Positions 22,442 to 34,600 of a stretch of 64,000 nucleotides of DNA are shown piece after piece. The translations under genes were made by a program, and so were the position numbers. Where the stretch lies: NCBI GenBank assembly GCA_036426205.1, contig CM071570.1, positions 71,848,995-71,912,994 of the forward strand, given 5' to 3'. The stretch's first letter is position 1. Each line of letters opens with the position of its first letter. This DNA is from Ascaphus truei (lineage: Eukaryota > Chordata > Amphibia > Anura > Ascaphidae). The notes beneath the pieces are model-generated. The model saw only the letters and a program-made list of their open reading frames with translations, made no database searches and had not been told where the DNA came from.

Positions 22442-24520
22442 TGGATGGAGAACTGTCCTAATAGACTGGTCATTCACAGGTGCTGAACAAGATCTGCTAT
22501 TTACAAAGTGGGATGAGTGAACTTACAACCAGGAACAATTGTTTACCTATGGAAAGTAACAAACCCACACAATCTTTTGTACTCCACAATATGGCTGCTG
22601 ATTGTATAAAAAAAAGGTTGTCTCTCATTCAGATGCTTTTCTGCTTTATAACCCCACAAAGGTAATTGCAGAGTATAGGTTAATCTATTTGGATGTGTAT
22701 ATACTGTAAGTCAATAGTCATTTTCATAAATCTCGCAATCTTTCCCCTCTTCCTCTCTCAAGCAAAAGCCCAAAATCCATGTGTTTCCAGCCAGTACTGT
22801 AGCAAATCAGACAAAAAGTGCAAGCAAATGTCATGTCAAAATGTGTATTTTTACATAGATCATTCTTAATATATACAGCGAAAACTACACATTTTTATTG
22901 ATTCGTTTAGCATTGAAAATATCAGGGCCCCATTGACTGATATGGGAGAATGAACATCTTGGGCTCTATTTTTTTATAAATACAGTTATAGCTGCTACAT
23001 ATTGGGTAGAAAAGTTGTGCCACCAAATGAACTCGCTGCATACTAAAACATTATCAACAGTATGTACTTTACTATGTTTTAACATAGTTTAATAGTAAAA
23101 AAAAACAGTGTTTCACAAACTGTGACATCTTTATATAAAAGGGTTTAAGTCAGCTGCCCAAGAACATTTCAGGTTATATTGCTGCTTGCACGGAAATGTG
23201 CTTTATTTTGATACTTGAGATGTAAAGACAAGATTACAATATACTCTCCTACTGTACCTCTCACTGCAACATCCATTTCCTGATTGTCACATATATTTCC
23301 AAAGAATCGTAGGAAGCCTTTAGAAAAGAAGAAAATAGATTTATTTGAAAGGTACTATGAGGTATATTCTATTCACTCAAGAGCTGTTGCTAAGGGACGA
23401 TCTTCATAAAGAACAAGAGCGCTTTATAGGAAGAAATGCTGTAGCAATCCTCTTTAGATCAATATAGAGTACAACAGACACATGCGCACGACCATTATAG
23501 ATGATAGTTAATATTCTATAGTCTTTATTTCAACAGGAATATATGTGTAACAGATATATTTCCTGTTGTTGAAACGCTTATTTTCAATTGTAATTTTTTT
23601 AAATAAAAAGGGTAGGTTCAAATTAACCTAATCTAGCTGTTGTGTCTTTCTGACAGAAAGGACGGGTTAATCCATAGATTTAACATGGGATAATATTAAG
23701 TATTAGGTAGAATACATCATTACATTAATTATTTTCTGCAAACCTTGAAATCTCTCATCCCCAAGATAAACATAGAAAAAGTTACTGGTAAATAAGATTA
23801 CACTGTAGCAAACTAAAAAGGACTTTAACACATTCAATAGAGACAATGTATGTTTGTGGTCGAAACAAATGTAAACAGGGGATTATTAAAGTTTCTTACA
23901 ATTGGCACACACTATTGGCCAGGGAGATTTATGCCACTTCAGACAAGATTCACTTTTTGTGATGCTTTCACAGGGGAAAAAAGATGACGGACAAATGTAG
24001 ATTGTGTTATACTGTATCCAAGAATGTGTATTGTTTACCACACTCCTCACTCATTCCTGTTGATACTCTGCACATTGCAAGCTTATCCACACAGGTAAAA
24101 TTCGGATCCTTAGTACATTCACACAAGTGGTTGTGAAACAGGTAAACTCTGTGTAATGTTTTAGAGCAGGGTTCTTAAAAGCAGTCTCTGAGCTAAATGC
24201 AGCCTGCAAAGTGCTTTGATGTGGTCCCCAAAGACTTTGTTCTTGCTAATTTCATACTAGTTGCTTATGAGCATATTCAAATCAGAATCAGTCAAAGTGG
24301 CCAGTCAAGCTGGTTTTAGATTAAATTCCCTATTGATTTCAATGAGGCATTTCAGCTGAAAACAGCCTAATTAGCCATTTGGGCTGTCTCAGGAAGTGAA
24401 GAGGTTAAAATCCCTCACTGTTCTAAGCATTGTTCCAGACCATATCCTAGCTTCAGGTCTGCTAGGCTGGTCCAATTAACACTTTATTGGAAATTGGAGT
24501 TTAAAATAAAGGCAGTTGAC
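22442..24520. other. AT-rich non-coding DNA
   Basis: I recognise no gene. Positions 24160-24480 have the texture of an old interspersed repeat (starting CAGGGTTCTTAAAAGC), perhaps a decayed hAT element, but no right end was found. Confidence 0.4.
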
Positions 24521-25620
24521 TCCCTGACCAGTGTATGAAGTTAGACAAAATCCTTTCCGGGTTTTCATATTCCGGTTTGGAATTTTGCTCTTGCTTGCCC
24601 TCTGTGGCTGGATCGTCCATTTTTGCTCCTGGCAACTTCCTTTAAAAGGACAGCCCTGTTAGCAGGAAGTTGCCGAGCAAAGTTCCAGTTTCTTGCTGTG
24701 TTCATGCAACGCGTTTATGCTTTTTGTCTCTCACGTTACCAGACCCGGCTCACGTACCTCAACTACCCTTGTCTTCAGCCCGCCCGATCATTGCAAGTAC
24801 CTCGACTAACCTTTGATTTCATCCTGTCTCAACCTCTGCATCCACACCGACTACACAACTCTGCTGCCAGCCCTAACCTTCAGTTTATGACTCACTACTC
24901 TATCAGGACTCTGTCCCTCGGCTCAGTTCTTTCACCTTCCTACAGTACCTCAACCCTGCGGGTCCGTTTCCTGCTTGAGACAAGCATCGTTACACAATGC
25001 TACACAAGCCTGCAAGGAAGTAGGTTCCCAGAGGGCTTAACAAAACACAAAACCCCAGCGAGCTCTTTTTGGAAACCCCTGAGCCCCCACAAAATATATG
25101 TATGTTTTTAAGTGTCAAATGGAGTGCTATTGAGCGGGGCATATGTATACAACAGACGACAGAGAAGCCCAATGCTACATTCAACATGACAGAAATACAC
25201 AGTAAAATACTTATATATTCTCTTGAAAAAGGTTCATTACGTTTAACCCTTTGGCCAAAGCATTGTAAGCTTGCGAGCCACGACAAGGCAGACACCCTAA
25301 CACTACCAGATAAAATACTAATATACCTCTATTAGGATTAAAATTCTCATTTACCTCTATTAGGAGGTAGAAAGACCACATTGGATCTATATCCAGTAGA
25401 ATGAATGCGGGTCCATTTCCTGCTTGAGACGAGCATCGTTACACAGTGCTACACACGCCTGCAAGGAAGTAGGTTCCCAGAGGGCTTGCCTGGGAATAGC
25501 TGGGACTCTCACCCAGCACCAAAACTAGAGCGCTTCACTACCTTCAAGTGAACAGGCTCACAGAAGACTGATCTGTGGAATAGCTGGGACTCTCCCCATG
25601 CACCAAAGCCAAGAACATGT
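24521..25620. repeat. Repeat block with ~82-bp direct repeats
   Basis: Positions 24958-25038 and 25407-25488 are direct repeats (TTTCCTGCTTGAGAC...GGTTCCCAGAGGGCTT) at about 92% identity, 449 bp apart. A smaller direct repeat GGAATAGCTGGGACTCTC follows at 25493 and 25577. Positions 24600-24680 contain a GGCAACTTCC/GGAAGTTGCC inverted pair. This could be LTR debris; the family is unknown. Confidence 0.5.
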
Positions 25621-26685
25621 TGTTTTGTTTGCAAACCTATGCTGTTTTTTTTGTACTTTTATACTACTGACCAAAGTTAATTGTTACCTGTTTTGGCAGA
25701 TCAACGAGAAGTGCTGGAAAGGGTGCGGAGATCTTCAATGGCACTAGAGAAGAAATCTGCTGAGCTCCAAAATATAATACAGTAACAAAATAAGCTGTGG
25801 AAGAACTGCGCACCATCCTGAAAGAGGATAAGGCATTAAAGAGATTTTAAACTACCGACAAGCCATTTGTCATGAATCCTGATGCTTGGAAACAGAACGG
25901 CTATCTTGAGAAAGTCAAAATGTATGAACATTTTCAGTTGTGTTTTCTGAGTTCACGCACATGGGTTCCAGGAACTATGATGATATCCTCAGGTAAAATG
26001 AAAAGAGGAGAATATAGTGCAATAATGTATGGTACAAAATTGGATATGAATAGAAAATGGGGATAATCCCACTCACATTTTATCTAAATTAATCAGGCAA
26101 TTTGGGGGAAGACCCCTCTGTAACCAAAAACAACAACACCTCCTCCAACCGCAGATAAATGGATCCGATTTTCCTCAAACAAACGAAGAGAGATAAATAT
26201 AGTGCAAACGAGTTTACTATATAATGCTGAAAGTGAAAATACACCTACACACAGCAAGTAAAAACAGGCGTTTTGACCACTTTAGGTTCGTACGCGATGC
26301 TGGAACCATCTTCGAATCCTCACCCTCCACTCCTCTCCTTCTTCTACACGTGTGCCAGCGACATCACTTCCAGAAAATGGCTGCCACTGGCGTGATGCAC
26401 GAAGGTAATGTTCTGCAAGCTGTAAGTTTGAAAGGGGTCGGTTTAACCGTTTCGTTAAGGCGAACTTCCCCAGGCCCCTTGAATGGTTCCCCATGGGAAA
26501 AAATGTATGCACATTTTGCACTTCATTTATGTTGTTGGAGCAATAGGAATTTACAATTACATGTATTAACATTGCCATGAAAACAGAGGAATTATACAAG
26601 TACTAGTACATATAACGTTTGGATCTAAAAAGGTTTTTAATTTCAGTTTCTACGCTGTGTTACAGGAAATGTAGGGTTATATTTA
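25621..26685. other. Non-coding DNA with a possible dead exon
   Basis: Positions 25700-25790 read as a coiled-coil-like stretch (VLERVRRSSMALEKKS) after a TTTTGGCAG splice-acceptor-like site. It is followed by in-frame stops, so at most a pseudogene fragment. The rest shows nothing. Confidence 0.25.
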
Positions 26686-26689
26686 AGAC

Positions 26690-28510
26690 ACCTTATGGCC
26701 CATACCTTTGAATGGGCTGTAAGGAATCTTCTGGCACCAGAAGATGTCTTCTGAAATAGCCCCACTTACTATATATGGCCCATAAGGGCCTATGCAGTAA
26801 GCATTCATAAAAAAAATCGCCGGGCCATTTATATCGCCGTATTTTGGAGCGTTGCTATCATGGTATTCAGAAAGCTTTGATTGCCTGTCATAGCAAAATT
26901 CCCAAAACGGGCGAGTTGCAGGCGGCGATAGGATTGACCCTCTGAAAAGGCTTAACACGGCAATTAATTTCTGCTGCAGTGAGAGCCGCCTCTCCCAGCG
27001 AAAATCTCGCCCGAAATTTATGTTTTTTAATATACATTTTATTCCTAGTGTAGATGATCAGGGGGTCTCCGGAGCAGAGCCACATTGGTTTGAGGTCGGG
27101 GACCCCGTGCTTCCTGAGATACAGGCCCCGTTATGGGATGCCGCCATCTCCTATGCATTGGATTCCTGCATCACATGATCGGGACATTTCCTTGCACAGG
27201 AGATACCGGCACCCCATAACGGGGCCTGTATCTCGGGAAGCAGGGGTACACCACCCCCCCCCCCCCCCCCCCCCCCCCCCACCCCCCATAATGTAAAACC
27301 ATGATATATTTTTTAACATACAGGATTAATACCCCAGGCCGATGGGCAACCCCAGTGGGCCCGACGGGTGTCAGCAAGCCCCACAGTGCACCCCTCGGGG
27401 TGCCCACGGGTGTCTGCGGGCCTCCGTGTGGTCCCCGCTAGGTGGTGTGGCCTCAATATGGTACCAGCGGGTCCCCAAGGGCCCCAATGAGGTGTTCCCC
27501 ACAGTTGTGGGGCCCCCGGTTCTTCCCCGCAGGTTTCTCCTGTGGGTCTGCAGGTGGTACCTGTGGGCATACAGGGGTCCTTGGGTGGTACCCATGGGCA
27601 TCCAGGGGTCCTCAGGTGGTCTCCATGGGTCCCCGCAGCCCTGCAGTACCAATCCTGTATTGAAAAAAATAAAACATGGCCTACATTTAAATCAATACCC
27701 CCCCCCCCCCCCCCCCCCCCCCCCCACCAAACACATACAGTGCCCATTATTTAACACAACATTAGCCAGCATAAATAAAATTAATAATTACAGTTCTACT
27801 TACCACACCCAATATGAAGGGATTCATCTTCAGGAATCTGCAGGTCCTTGTCCTACATTGCCAGAAAGCATACATACATAATATATACATTCTAATGGCC
27901 CCTAAACCCTTCATCACCTTATCGGTTAATAACGGCTATAGTAATTAAGGGGTTAACCCACCCTGCCCTGCTACCCACCCGGGAGGCCTAACCACCCACC
28001 CCGCACCCACTATACCCACCCTGTACCCATTGAGTAGTATAGTGGTACATCATACCCATATAATAATATGGGCATGATAAGCCACTATAGCACTCAATGG
28101 GCACCCTAATCAAAATACATTAATGCACAAAAGACACAATAATAGAACATTAAAAACCACCAAAAAAAACAATTCAATAAATAAAAACACTAGCCAGCTA
28201 ATGCAATTAATAAAAGCACTAACCAGCTCAACAAGGGATTAATTAAACCATTAACCAATCAAAGCAATGAATTACTAAAACAACAAGGAATTAATTGTAT
28301 CAGTAACCAATCAAATCAATGAATTAATAAAACAACAATTAATTAATTGTAACAGTAACCAACAAAGAAATGAATTATGAAAAAATATTGGCAACACAAC
28401 CATTAAAAGCATTACCCAACACAAGACATTATTAATTAAAAATGAAAATGAATCGGCAATTTTTTTTTTTTTTTTTAAATAAAGCTGCAAAATGACAAAA
28501 AATTACATCC
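26690..28510. repeat. Repeat family B, long copy, with GC-rich palindrome and C runs
   Basis: A 48-bp near-perfect inverted repeat (27110-27157 versus 27193-27241) contains GATACAGGCCCCGTTATGGG. Similar text recurs at 40440-40660. C runs of 27 (27254-27280) and 28 (27698-27725) bases flank a degenerate GC-rich minisatellite (27400-27650; GGTGGTACC(C/T)(A/G)TGGGCAT units). The right part has GTTAATAACGGC and AAGGGGTTAACCC blocks and ends in AT-rich DNA. Proline or glycine ORFs here are artefacts. Confidence 0.6.
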
Positions 28511-28514
28511 ACAT

Positions 28515-28672
28515 AGTAAGGAAACAGAACTACTTGTCTGTGTCTGACTCTTTGCTTCCCGAGTACTCGTGCTGTTGGTGGTCAGGAGTCTGTGTGTAAC
28601 CAGTGCTGTGAAAGTTTCCCTGGGTTGAGTAATAGATGTTGTGCCTACCATAGACGAAATTGGAACCTTTCA
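28515..28672 (+). repeat. Partial 5' LTR (R-U5 only) of the ERV
   Basis: 158 bp matching 31170-31327 base for base in length. It starts where the 3' LTR's predicted transcript would start, about 33 bp after TATAAAA, and lacks U3. It ends in CCTTTCA. Confidence 0.85.
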
Positions 28673-28675
28673 TTT

Positions 28676-28693
28676 GGTGGCAGTTGTGGGATC
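28676..28693 (+). promoter_or_regulatory. ERV primer-binding site, tRNA-Leu-like
   Basis: TGGTGGCAGTTGTGGGAT follows the LTR end CA after three bases. It resembles the complement of a tRNA-Leu 3' end with a few mismatches; the tRNA assignment is from memory. Confidence 0.5.
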
Positions 28694-28898
28694 TCCACTG
28701 GGTTGGTGAGTAGACTCTGATTTATTGTTTCTCGCCCTCCCTCTGGGGATCCCAACTGGTAGGAAAATCGAGGGTTTAAGTCCCTGATTTATAAATGGGT
28801 AAAAGTCCCTAAAATAGTTTTATGTTCTAAAAAAGACTGGTTGACATTTTCCCCCGTTTTCTTTTTGTGTCACTATTTCATTTTTATATAAACTTATT

Positions 28899-29084
28899 AT
28901 GGGTACTAACAATAGTAAAACCTCTGGAGGTAAGCCAGAAGTCATTAAATATAAAACTAACAAAAAGAATGACAAAAAGAAAAGTAATGTTAAACAGCAA
29001 TACAAAGGAGATTATAGGTGGCACACCACTGTTTTAAAGAAAATTTTTTTAAGGAGTTTACATTTGGTGCTCATCTTCCGTTGA
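28899..29084 (+). pseudogene. ERV gag N-terminus (truncated)
   Basis: It opens with Met-Gly followed by a polar, lysine-rich stretch. This fits the myristoylated matrix start of a retroviral Gag, and the position about 220 bp after the primer-binding site is right. Only about 40-60 codons remain before the reading runs into an inserted PLE fragment near 29015-29050. Capsid, nucleocapsid and all pol sequences are absent. Confidence 0.6.
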
Positions 29085-29250
29085 TCCTGGCGTCCCAAAG
29101 CTGGATCCAAAGTAATAGCAAGATAGGAGAAAGGAAGAGGCACACAAATTGTAGTGGAATCAAATGATTTCAAATGTATTGATGCATCAGAGCTAACAAT
29201 AGTAAAGTTTCAGGACAAGCAGTCCCTTCCTCAGACCAAACACCTCAGAC
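29015..29250 (-). mobile_element. PLE pseudo-LTR fragment inside the ERV
   Basis: On the minus strand this carries a hammerhead-like core at 29208-29234 followed by text typical of PLE tails in the window (GCTCTGATGCATCAATACATT). It interrupts the retroviral sequence between the gag start and env. The boundaries are approximate. Confidence 0.5.
29208..29234 (-). ncRNA. Hammerhead-like motif (candidate) in PLE fragment
   Basis: On the minus strand: CTGAGGA, one extra A, stem GGGAC / GTCCT with a 5-nt loop, then GAAA. Both conserved core strands are intact apart from the extra A before stem II. Stems I and III and the cleavage triplet were not verified. Confidence 0.4.
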
Positions 29251-29399
29251 TAAACAGGTCGTCCCTTGTAAACGTAGACCAGATCAAAGTCCTAAAGATT
29301 TTGTAGTACAAACAGCTCGAGATTATTATTGTGATTTGTGGACAACTTGACAGGAAGGTAAGAGAAATTAAGGTCAAGTAATCCATTACCTAGGGACGG

Positions 29400-30747
29400 G
29401 GCTTTCGACGACTTTCATATACTTATGATCAAGGGAACTTGTTTAAGGGACCCCGAATGGGTTTGGTTTCGTCCTGACCCAGATTGGAATATGAAATACA
29501 TGAAAAAATGTGCCGTAGTTTTGGTCAAAATTGCCCCTTTTGGGTGTGAAATAGAATCTAGGGGACACTATTAACTGCACCCCCTATCCCGCCATATCCC
29601 GCAGCCATCTCTCTTTACCCTACATTGTCCACACAACCAGCATTCTCAGACAAAGATATAATCATGGCATTAAGTCATCAACACCAGATGGTGTATCAAA
29701 GTCCATGTCCTCCTACTCTTTATAAGGCTTAGTCATCACGATGTGCCCTCTGTCATGAAAGGCATATTGAACACGGGCATCTGGGCTAATAATACCACTA
29801 AGACATGCACGATTCATTCCCCCACGCTGTATGAATGGTTTAAAACCCAGAACCAAACTTTTAAGTCTTGGATGAACACGGGACCCGCTAGTCAATCTTG
29901 GGGTATTGGTTGTCGTTGCAGTAACTCTTCGTGTGACCACAGTTGCACCTATTTGATATCACAAAAGGTCAAAAGATCAAATATAACATGCCCACTCAGA
30001 ATCAAACTTCCCTACGGGTACTACTGGTTATGTGGTACATGGGCAACCAAGCATGTGCCTTGTAATCACTCAGCCCCATGCTATCTAGGTTTTGTTCTAC
30101 CCATCTTCCAGGTGAAACTCAAACTACCTGAGGGTCGGTTAAGAAATAAGAGGGAACTAACTGTTAAAACTGGTCCAGGGGAAGCTTTTGCTGGTGCTCT
30201 ATTTCCTTTTTATGGCACTCTTGATTTATATTCCAAATTAGGACTGCTAGTGGATGATTAATGCTACAAGTAACGCTATAATCAAGCTTACCAATGAACA
30301 AGAGCAGATGAGAACTGTAGTCTTGCAGAATCGTATGGCATTAGATTATCTTTTAGCAGCACAAGGGGAGGTTGTAAGTTAGTGGGCAAGGAATGTTGTA
30401 CTTACATTGAAGATCAGTCAAAAAATATACACCATGATATGGATACTCTAGCAGAAGTTCAATCCAGAATGCAACAAGAACTAACAGGGTTTGACTGGAC
30501 CTTCGGACTAGGAGAATGGCTAGGTGCATTAGGAATGAAAATTTTATATGGATTTATAATAGTGATGGCTATATTGCTTGCTGTTCACGTTATTTTTCAA
30601 TGTACAACATGCCTTATTATCTTTATGTGTAAACATTCATCTGTATCAGCTTCCAGCTCTGATTCTATGTATATGTCCACCTCCACGGTTGAAAAGGATG
30701 CTAGTATTTTATGCACCTTTAAACCACCCACCTATTCTGATCTCTAA
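29400..30747 (+). pseudogene. env: ERV envelope gene, broken
   Basis: Surface-subunit-like sequence starts near 29400 and is already broken by a TAA near 29570. The longest open piece (29743-30261, no ATG at its 5' edge) is rich in Cys and potential N-glycosylation sites. It ends with a furin-like basic site (RNKR) and a hydrophobic, fusion-peptide-like stretch. The reading then moves to a second frame (~30257-30365), which holds an LQNR-type heptad region. It returns to the first frame through a G-run indel near 30365-30368 for the CX6CC motif and the membrane segment of the next open piece (30382-30747). At least two frameshifts plus stops make it non-coding. CX6CC indicates a gamma-type env. 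Confidence 0.8.
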
Positions 30748-30829
30748 TTATAGAACGAGATACCTAGTAAGAGATAGGTCCTCTATAACCACCATGGTCT
30801 CAGAGGTTTCTCCTTTGGAGTTTTTCCTC

Positions 30830-30850
30830 TCCTGAGAGGGGAATGGAGGG
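30830..30850 (+). promoter_or_regulatory. ERV polypurine tract
   Basis: A GAGAGGGGAATGGAGGGA-type purine run lies just upstream of the 3' LTR start TGTGGACC at 30856, where the plus-strand primer is expected. Confidence 0.65.
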
Positions 30851-30855
30851 AATAA

Positions 30856-31327
30856 TGTGGACCGGAGTAAAAGTTGTTCTTTTAGAACAAAAGGAGGATT
30901 GAAAGGGTTAAAACTCCAACTACAATACATTCTGTGTTTCTCACAATGTCTATAGATTTCCATCTATGTACCATTTCTTATCTATTCTCAGAACAATAGC
31001 CACAGGCCAACTATAAGCAGAAGATACACTAGCCAACGCCTTGTTAAAAGACACGTGCACATGTTTCCAGCTATAACCATTGTGTTCTTGTTATGCTTTG
31101 ATGTATGTTATCTCATGTCACGCCCCTTATGAACTGTATAAAACTGTCGCTCGTGCTACAATAAATGAAAGTAAGGAAACAGAACTACTTCTCTGTGTCT
31201 GACTCTTTGCTTCCCGAGTACTCATGCTGTTGGTGGTCAGGAGTCTGTGTGTAACCAGTGCTGTGAAAGTTTCCCCGGGTTGAGTAATAGATGTTGTGCC
31301 TACCATAGATTAAATTGGAACCTTTCA
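30856..31327 (+). repeat. ERV 3' LTR (full)
   Basis: 472 bp, TGTGGACC...CCTTTCA. It contains TATAAAA at 31137-31143 and AATAAA at 31160-31165, and the shared R-U5 segment begins at 31170. Because the AATAAA lies just before R, polyadenylation may use another signal. Confidence 0.8.
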
Positions 31328-31624
31328 CCTTTTTAGAAGTGCTGGCCCTCCGACTACCAGGGAAACAGGAAGCTCACGTACCGCGAAGGCCCAAAACTGC
31401 ATCCAATGCCAGTTGCCATGAAGATCCGGATCAGGTACCCAATTCTTCTTTCTTCTATCTTTAATCAGCTTCATCTATCAATGTAATTATTCTTATCTCT
31501 TATCGTTCTTCTTTTCAATCCAAAAAAACCCATGGTAGATACCAACCGATGTCGCTTCGTCTTCTTGGGCTCAAATGAGGGTCACGGCCTTAAATATGGT
31601 GTGATGTCAAAATGGGGCAGGAAC

Positions 31625-34600
31625 ACCCCCCCGAACCTATCCATTTTTTTCCCCTCCACCACTATCCTCCCCCCTCTCCCCTCACCACCCCCCCACACAT
31701 CATTCCCCTCCTCTGCACCTCCACCCTACCTTTTGCCTAACCCCTCCACCCTCCCCTGTCCCCCACCCCCCCCCCCCCCCCCCCCCACCAACCCCCCACC
31801 CAAACACCCCTCACAACAAGACCTCACACCCCTCCCCCCACAGGTTGTACTAACAGTAAGCAGGGGGAGATGAGCAATACGCCCTAGGCTGAGAGGAGAG
31901 CAGTTAAGGGAGAGAAAGAAGTTCCGCCATAGGGGTGCTCCTGCCAAGGCCAGGCTGACACATATACATCTTGAAGGGATGTTGCATATAGGAGACATTA
32001 CAGGCTCAAGAGAGAAAGGTTATTGTTGGGTTCATGTTTGACCCAGGTTTGTTCGTTCAACCTTAATGACTTTGACTCTACATGATGACTATTGATTAAT
32101 GCACTTTGTCTACTTTAGGGTCAGGAATCGCTCACGGCGGTCGGCTGGTGGGGTATCTGGGTGCTCGGGGGCACCCTCGATGGGGTCCCATCTCGGTGGA
32201 CCACTCCGTGACCGAGACACAGGCCCCCACTCCGCATGAGATCTACGGATGGGGCAAGCGAGGATACGTAAGCCCCCAACGCAGAATCCCACAGAGGCAT
32301 TAACTTCGGGAGTGGGGAGACGTCGGTCCGGGGAGGCCCCCGAGCGCCAGGATGCGTCCGTGGAGCCGAAGCTGAATTACGCTAAGTCTATAGTTATTGT
32401 TTTACTTTTTGAAGTTGTAATAAAGAATGTTATGTGATGCCGCAATACACACACAAAGTTCAATGTCGGTGCGAGACACCTTTGGTCTTCGCCGGCGCCT
32501 CACAAGGTATCTCATGGAGGTAGTCCATGGGAGCCAACACGCCCTACAGAGGACATGCCCACAAAGACTGGCACTCCCGATTGACGGGTGCCAGTCGGCG
32601 GTCCAACAAACAGGGCATAAGAGACGACTCTGGATCAGCCCAGACAAGGCTCTTCCCTTTTTCTTTTTATTTATCCAGTTCTTCCCCCTCTCCTTCCCCC
32701 TCTCCTCCCCCCCTTCCCTATCCTTGGGGCTGCGGGCCTACCATCAGAGCAGGGCAAGGCCAACCCAGGGGCACATACCTATCACAGGTCACACTCACGA
32801 TAATAGGAGGCCCAGATTTGGACCGCCTCAGAACCATAACATCTCTACGCAGATCCCAGACACCAACCTAACTATATGGCGCTGAATTTTATATCTATAA
32901 ACGTAAAGGGATTTAACAACCCTACGAAAAGAAAAGTCGCCTTTACAGATTTTAAGGCAAAACAGGCCGACATTCTCCTAATACAGGAAACACATTTTAG
33001 CCGTAACAGTGTACCCAAATTCCTAGATAGACAATTCACACAGTTCTATTGGGCGTCCGCTGCAGAAAAAAAAAGAGGGGTCGGAGTTATCTTCCACAAC
33101 AGGGTTCCATTCACACTGGACACGATTAGGAGAGACAATGAAGGCAGATACTTAATAGTAGTGGGTTCAATACAAGAACAGCCACTGACAATAGCCTCGG
33201 TGTATGCCCCGGGTGAGCAAGGACACGAATTTATCAAGGATTTTTTTCAGAAACTGACGCAGGTAGCCAAAGGCCAGATAATCCTAGCGGGAGACTTCAA
33301 CCTTACTATGAACCCCAAGCTAGATAGATCGGGAATCTCTAGAAACGGTCGTAAGAAAGTGATTGACACCCTAAAATCAGGTCTCAAGAAAGCCCAGCTA
33401 GTAGATATCTGGAGGGAACTTCACCCCACAGAAAAAAACTATACTTTTTACTCCCACCCCCACGACGTCTATAGCAGAATCGACTACTTCTTCATTTCTA
33501 GTAGACTGGTTCCCATGGTCGCCCAGGCTTTGATCCATGATATTTCATGGTCAGACCATGCGCCTATAGAGCTGAGGTGCAACCAAATTCGCCCTGATAG
33601 ACCCGGTGCAAATTGTAAATTAAATGAGTCACTCCTTAAGATCCCAGCTATATGCGACTCAGTCGGAGAGGAGATAGATCAATTCTTCACGACTAATTAT
33701 GGTTCGGTGAGCTCCGACCTCACCCTCTGGGAGGCCCATAAGGCAACCATAAGGGGCACTTTAATTGGTATTGCCGCCCGTAGAAAGAGAGAGCGTAATA
33801 ATAAGATAGCAGCCCTCCAATCCAAATTAAATTCCCTCACATCAAGACACAAACTGACGCAAGATCTGAGGGTCCTATTGGAGTTAAAGAACATCAAAAT
33901 CGAACTAAACCTACTATTGGTCTCCCAGGCTGATAAGTCTCTGAGTTGGTCACGGAGGAAATTTTTCGAAAAGGCGAACAGGCCGGATACCATGCTAGCG
34001 CGCAAACTAAACACTAGACAGCCTAATTATAACATACAGGCGGTGCGTCTGAAGGACGGCTCCTCCACATCCAACCCAAAAAGCATAGTCGAGGAATTTA
34101 AATCATTCTACGAAAATTTATATAATGGAGAGAAAGTGGCACATAACTCCAAAACGGCAAGGGCCACGGAAGATTTTCTAGCACGGTCCAACCTAACAGG
34201 GCTGAGCGAGCAGGACAGGGAGGGGTTGGAGGCTGATTTCACATTAGAAGAACTTACCCAGGTCATTACGGACCTTAAACCCTCAAAGGCCCCGGGGCCA
34301 GATGGGTTTTCGGGGCAGTATTATAAGGCGTTCGCAGAGAACCTAGCCCCATGGCTGCTCCGAATGTATAATGCTGTATTAGCAGGAGCCCCGTTCCCGG
34401 AGCAGATGCTCCAGGCGTCAATCTCAGTTATCTATAAACCTGGGAAAGATCCGCAGGACTGTAAAAGTTATAGACCAATTTCCCTAATTAATACAGATGT
34501 TAAAATATACGACAAACTACTGGCCAATAGATTAAGTCTTATCCTGCCCAGACTCATACATCCAGATCAAGTCGGCTTTATAATGGGTAGACAAGCTGCG

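Larger units (their letters stand above)
28515..31327 (+). mobile_element. Endogenous retrovirus, internally deleted provirus
   Basis: A partial 5' LTR (28515-28672), a primer-binding site, a gag start, a degenerate env and a complete 3' LTR (30856-31327) lie in viral order. Nearly all of gag and all of pol are missing. Over the shared 158 bp the two LTR copies differ at five positions (~3%). A minus-strand PLE fragment sits where gag-pol should be. The env has a gamma-type surface/transmembrane layout but contains frameshifts and stops. The provirus cannot encode a complete virus. Confidence 0.85.

Noticed and set aside
22009..22486. Several overlapping Cys/Ala-rich ORFs
   Set aside because: All lie within a GC-rich MITE with clear inverted ends; long frames come from low stop-codon frequency.
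27313..27881. Gly/Pro-rich ORFs on both strands
   Set aside because: Produced by C runs and a GC-rich minisatellite in repeat family B; no start context or domain.
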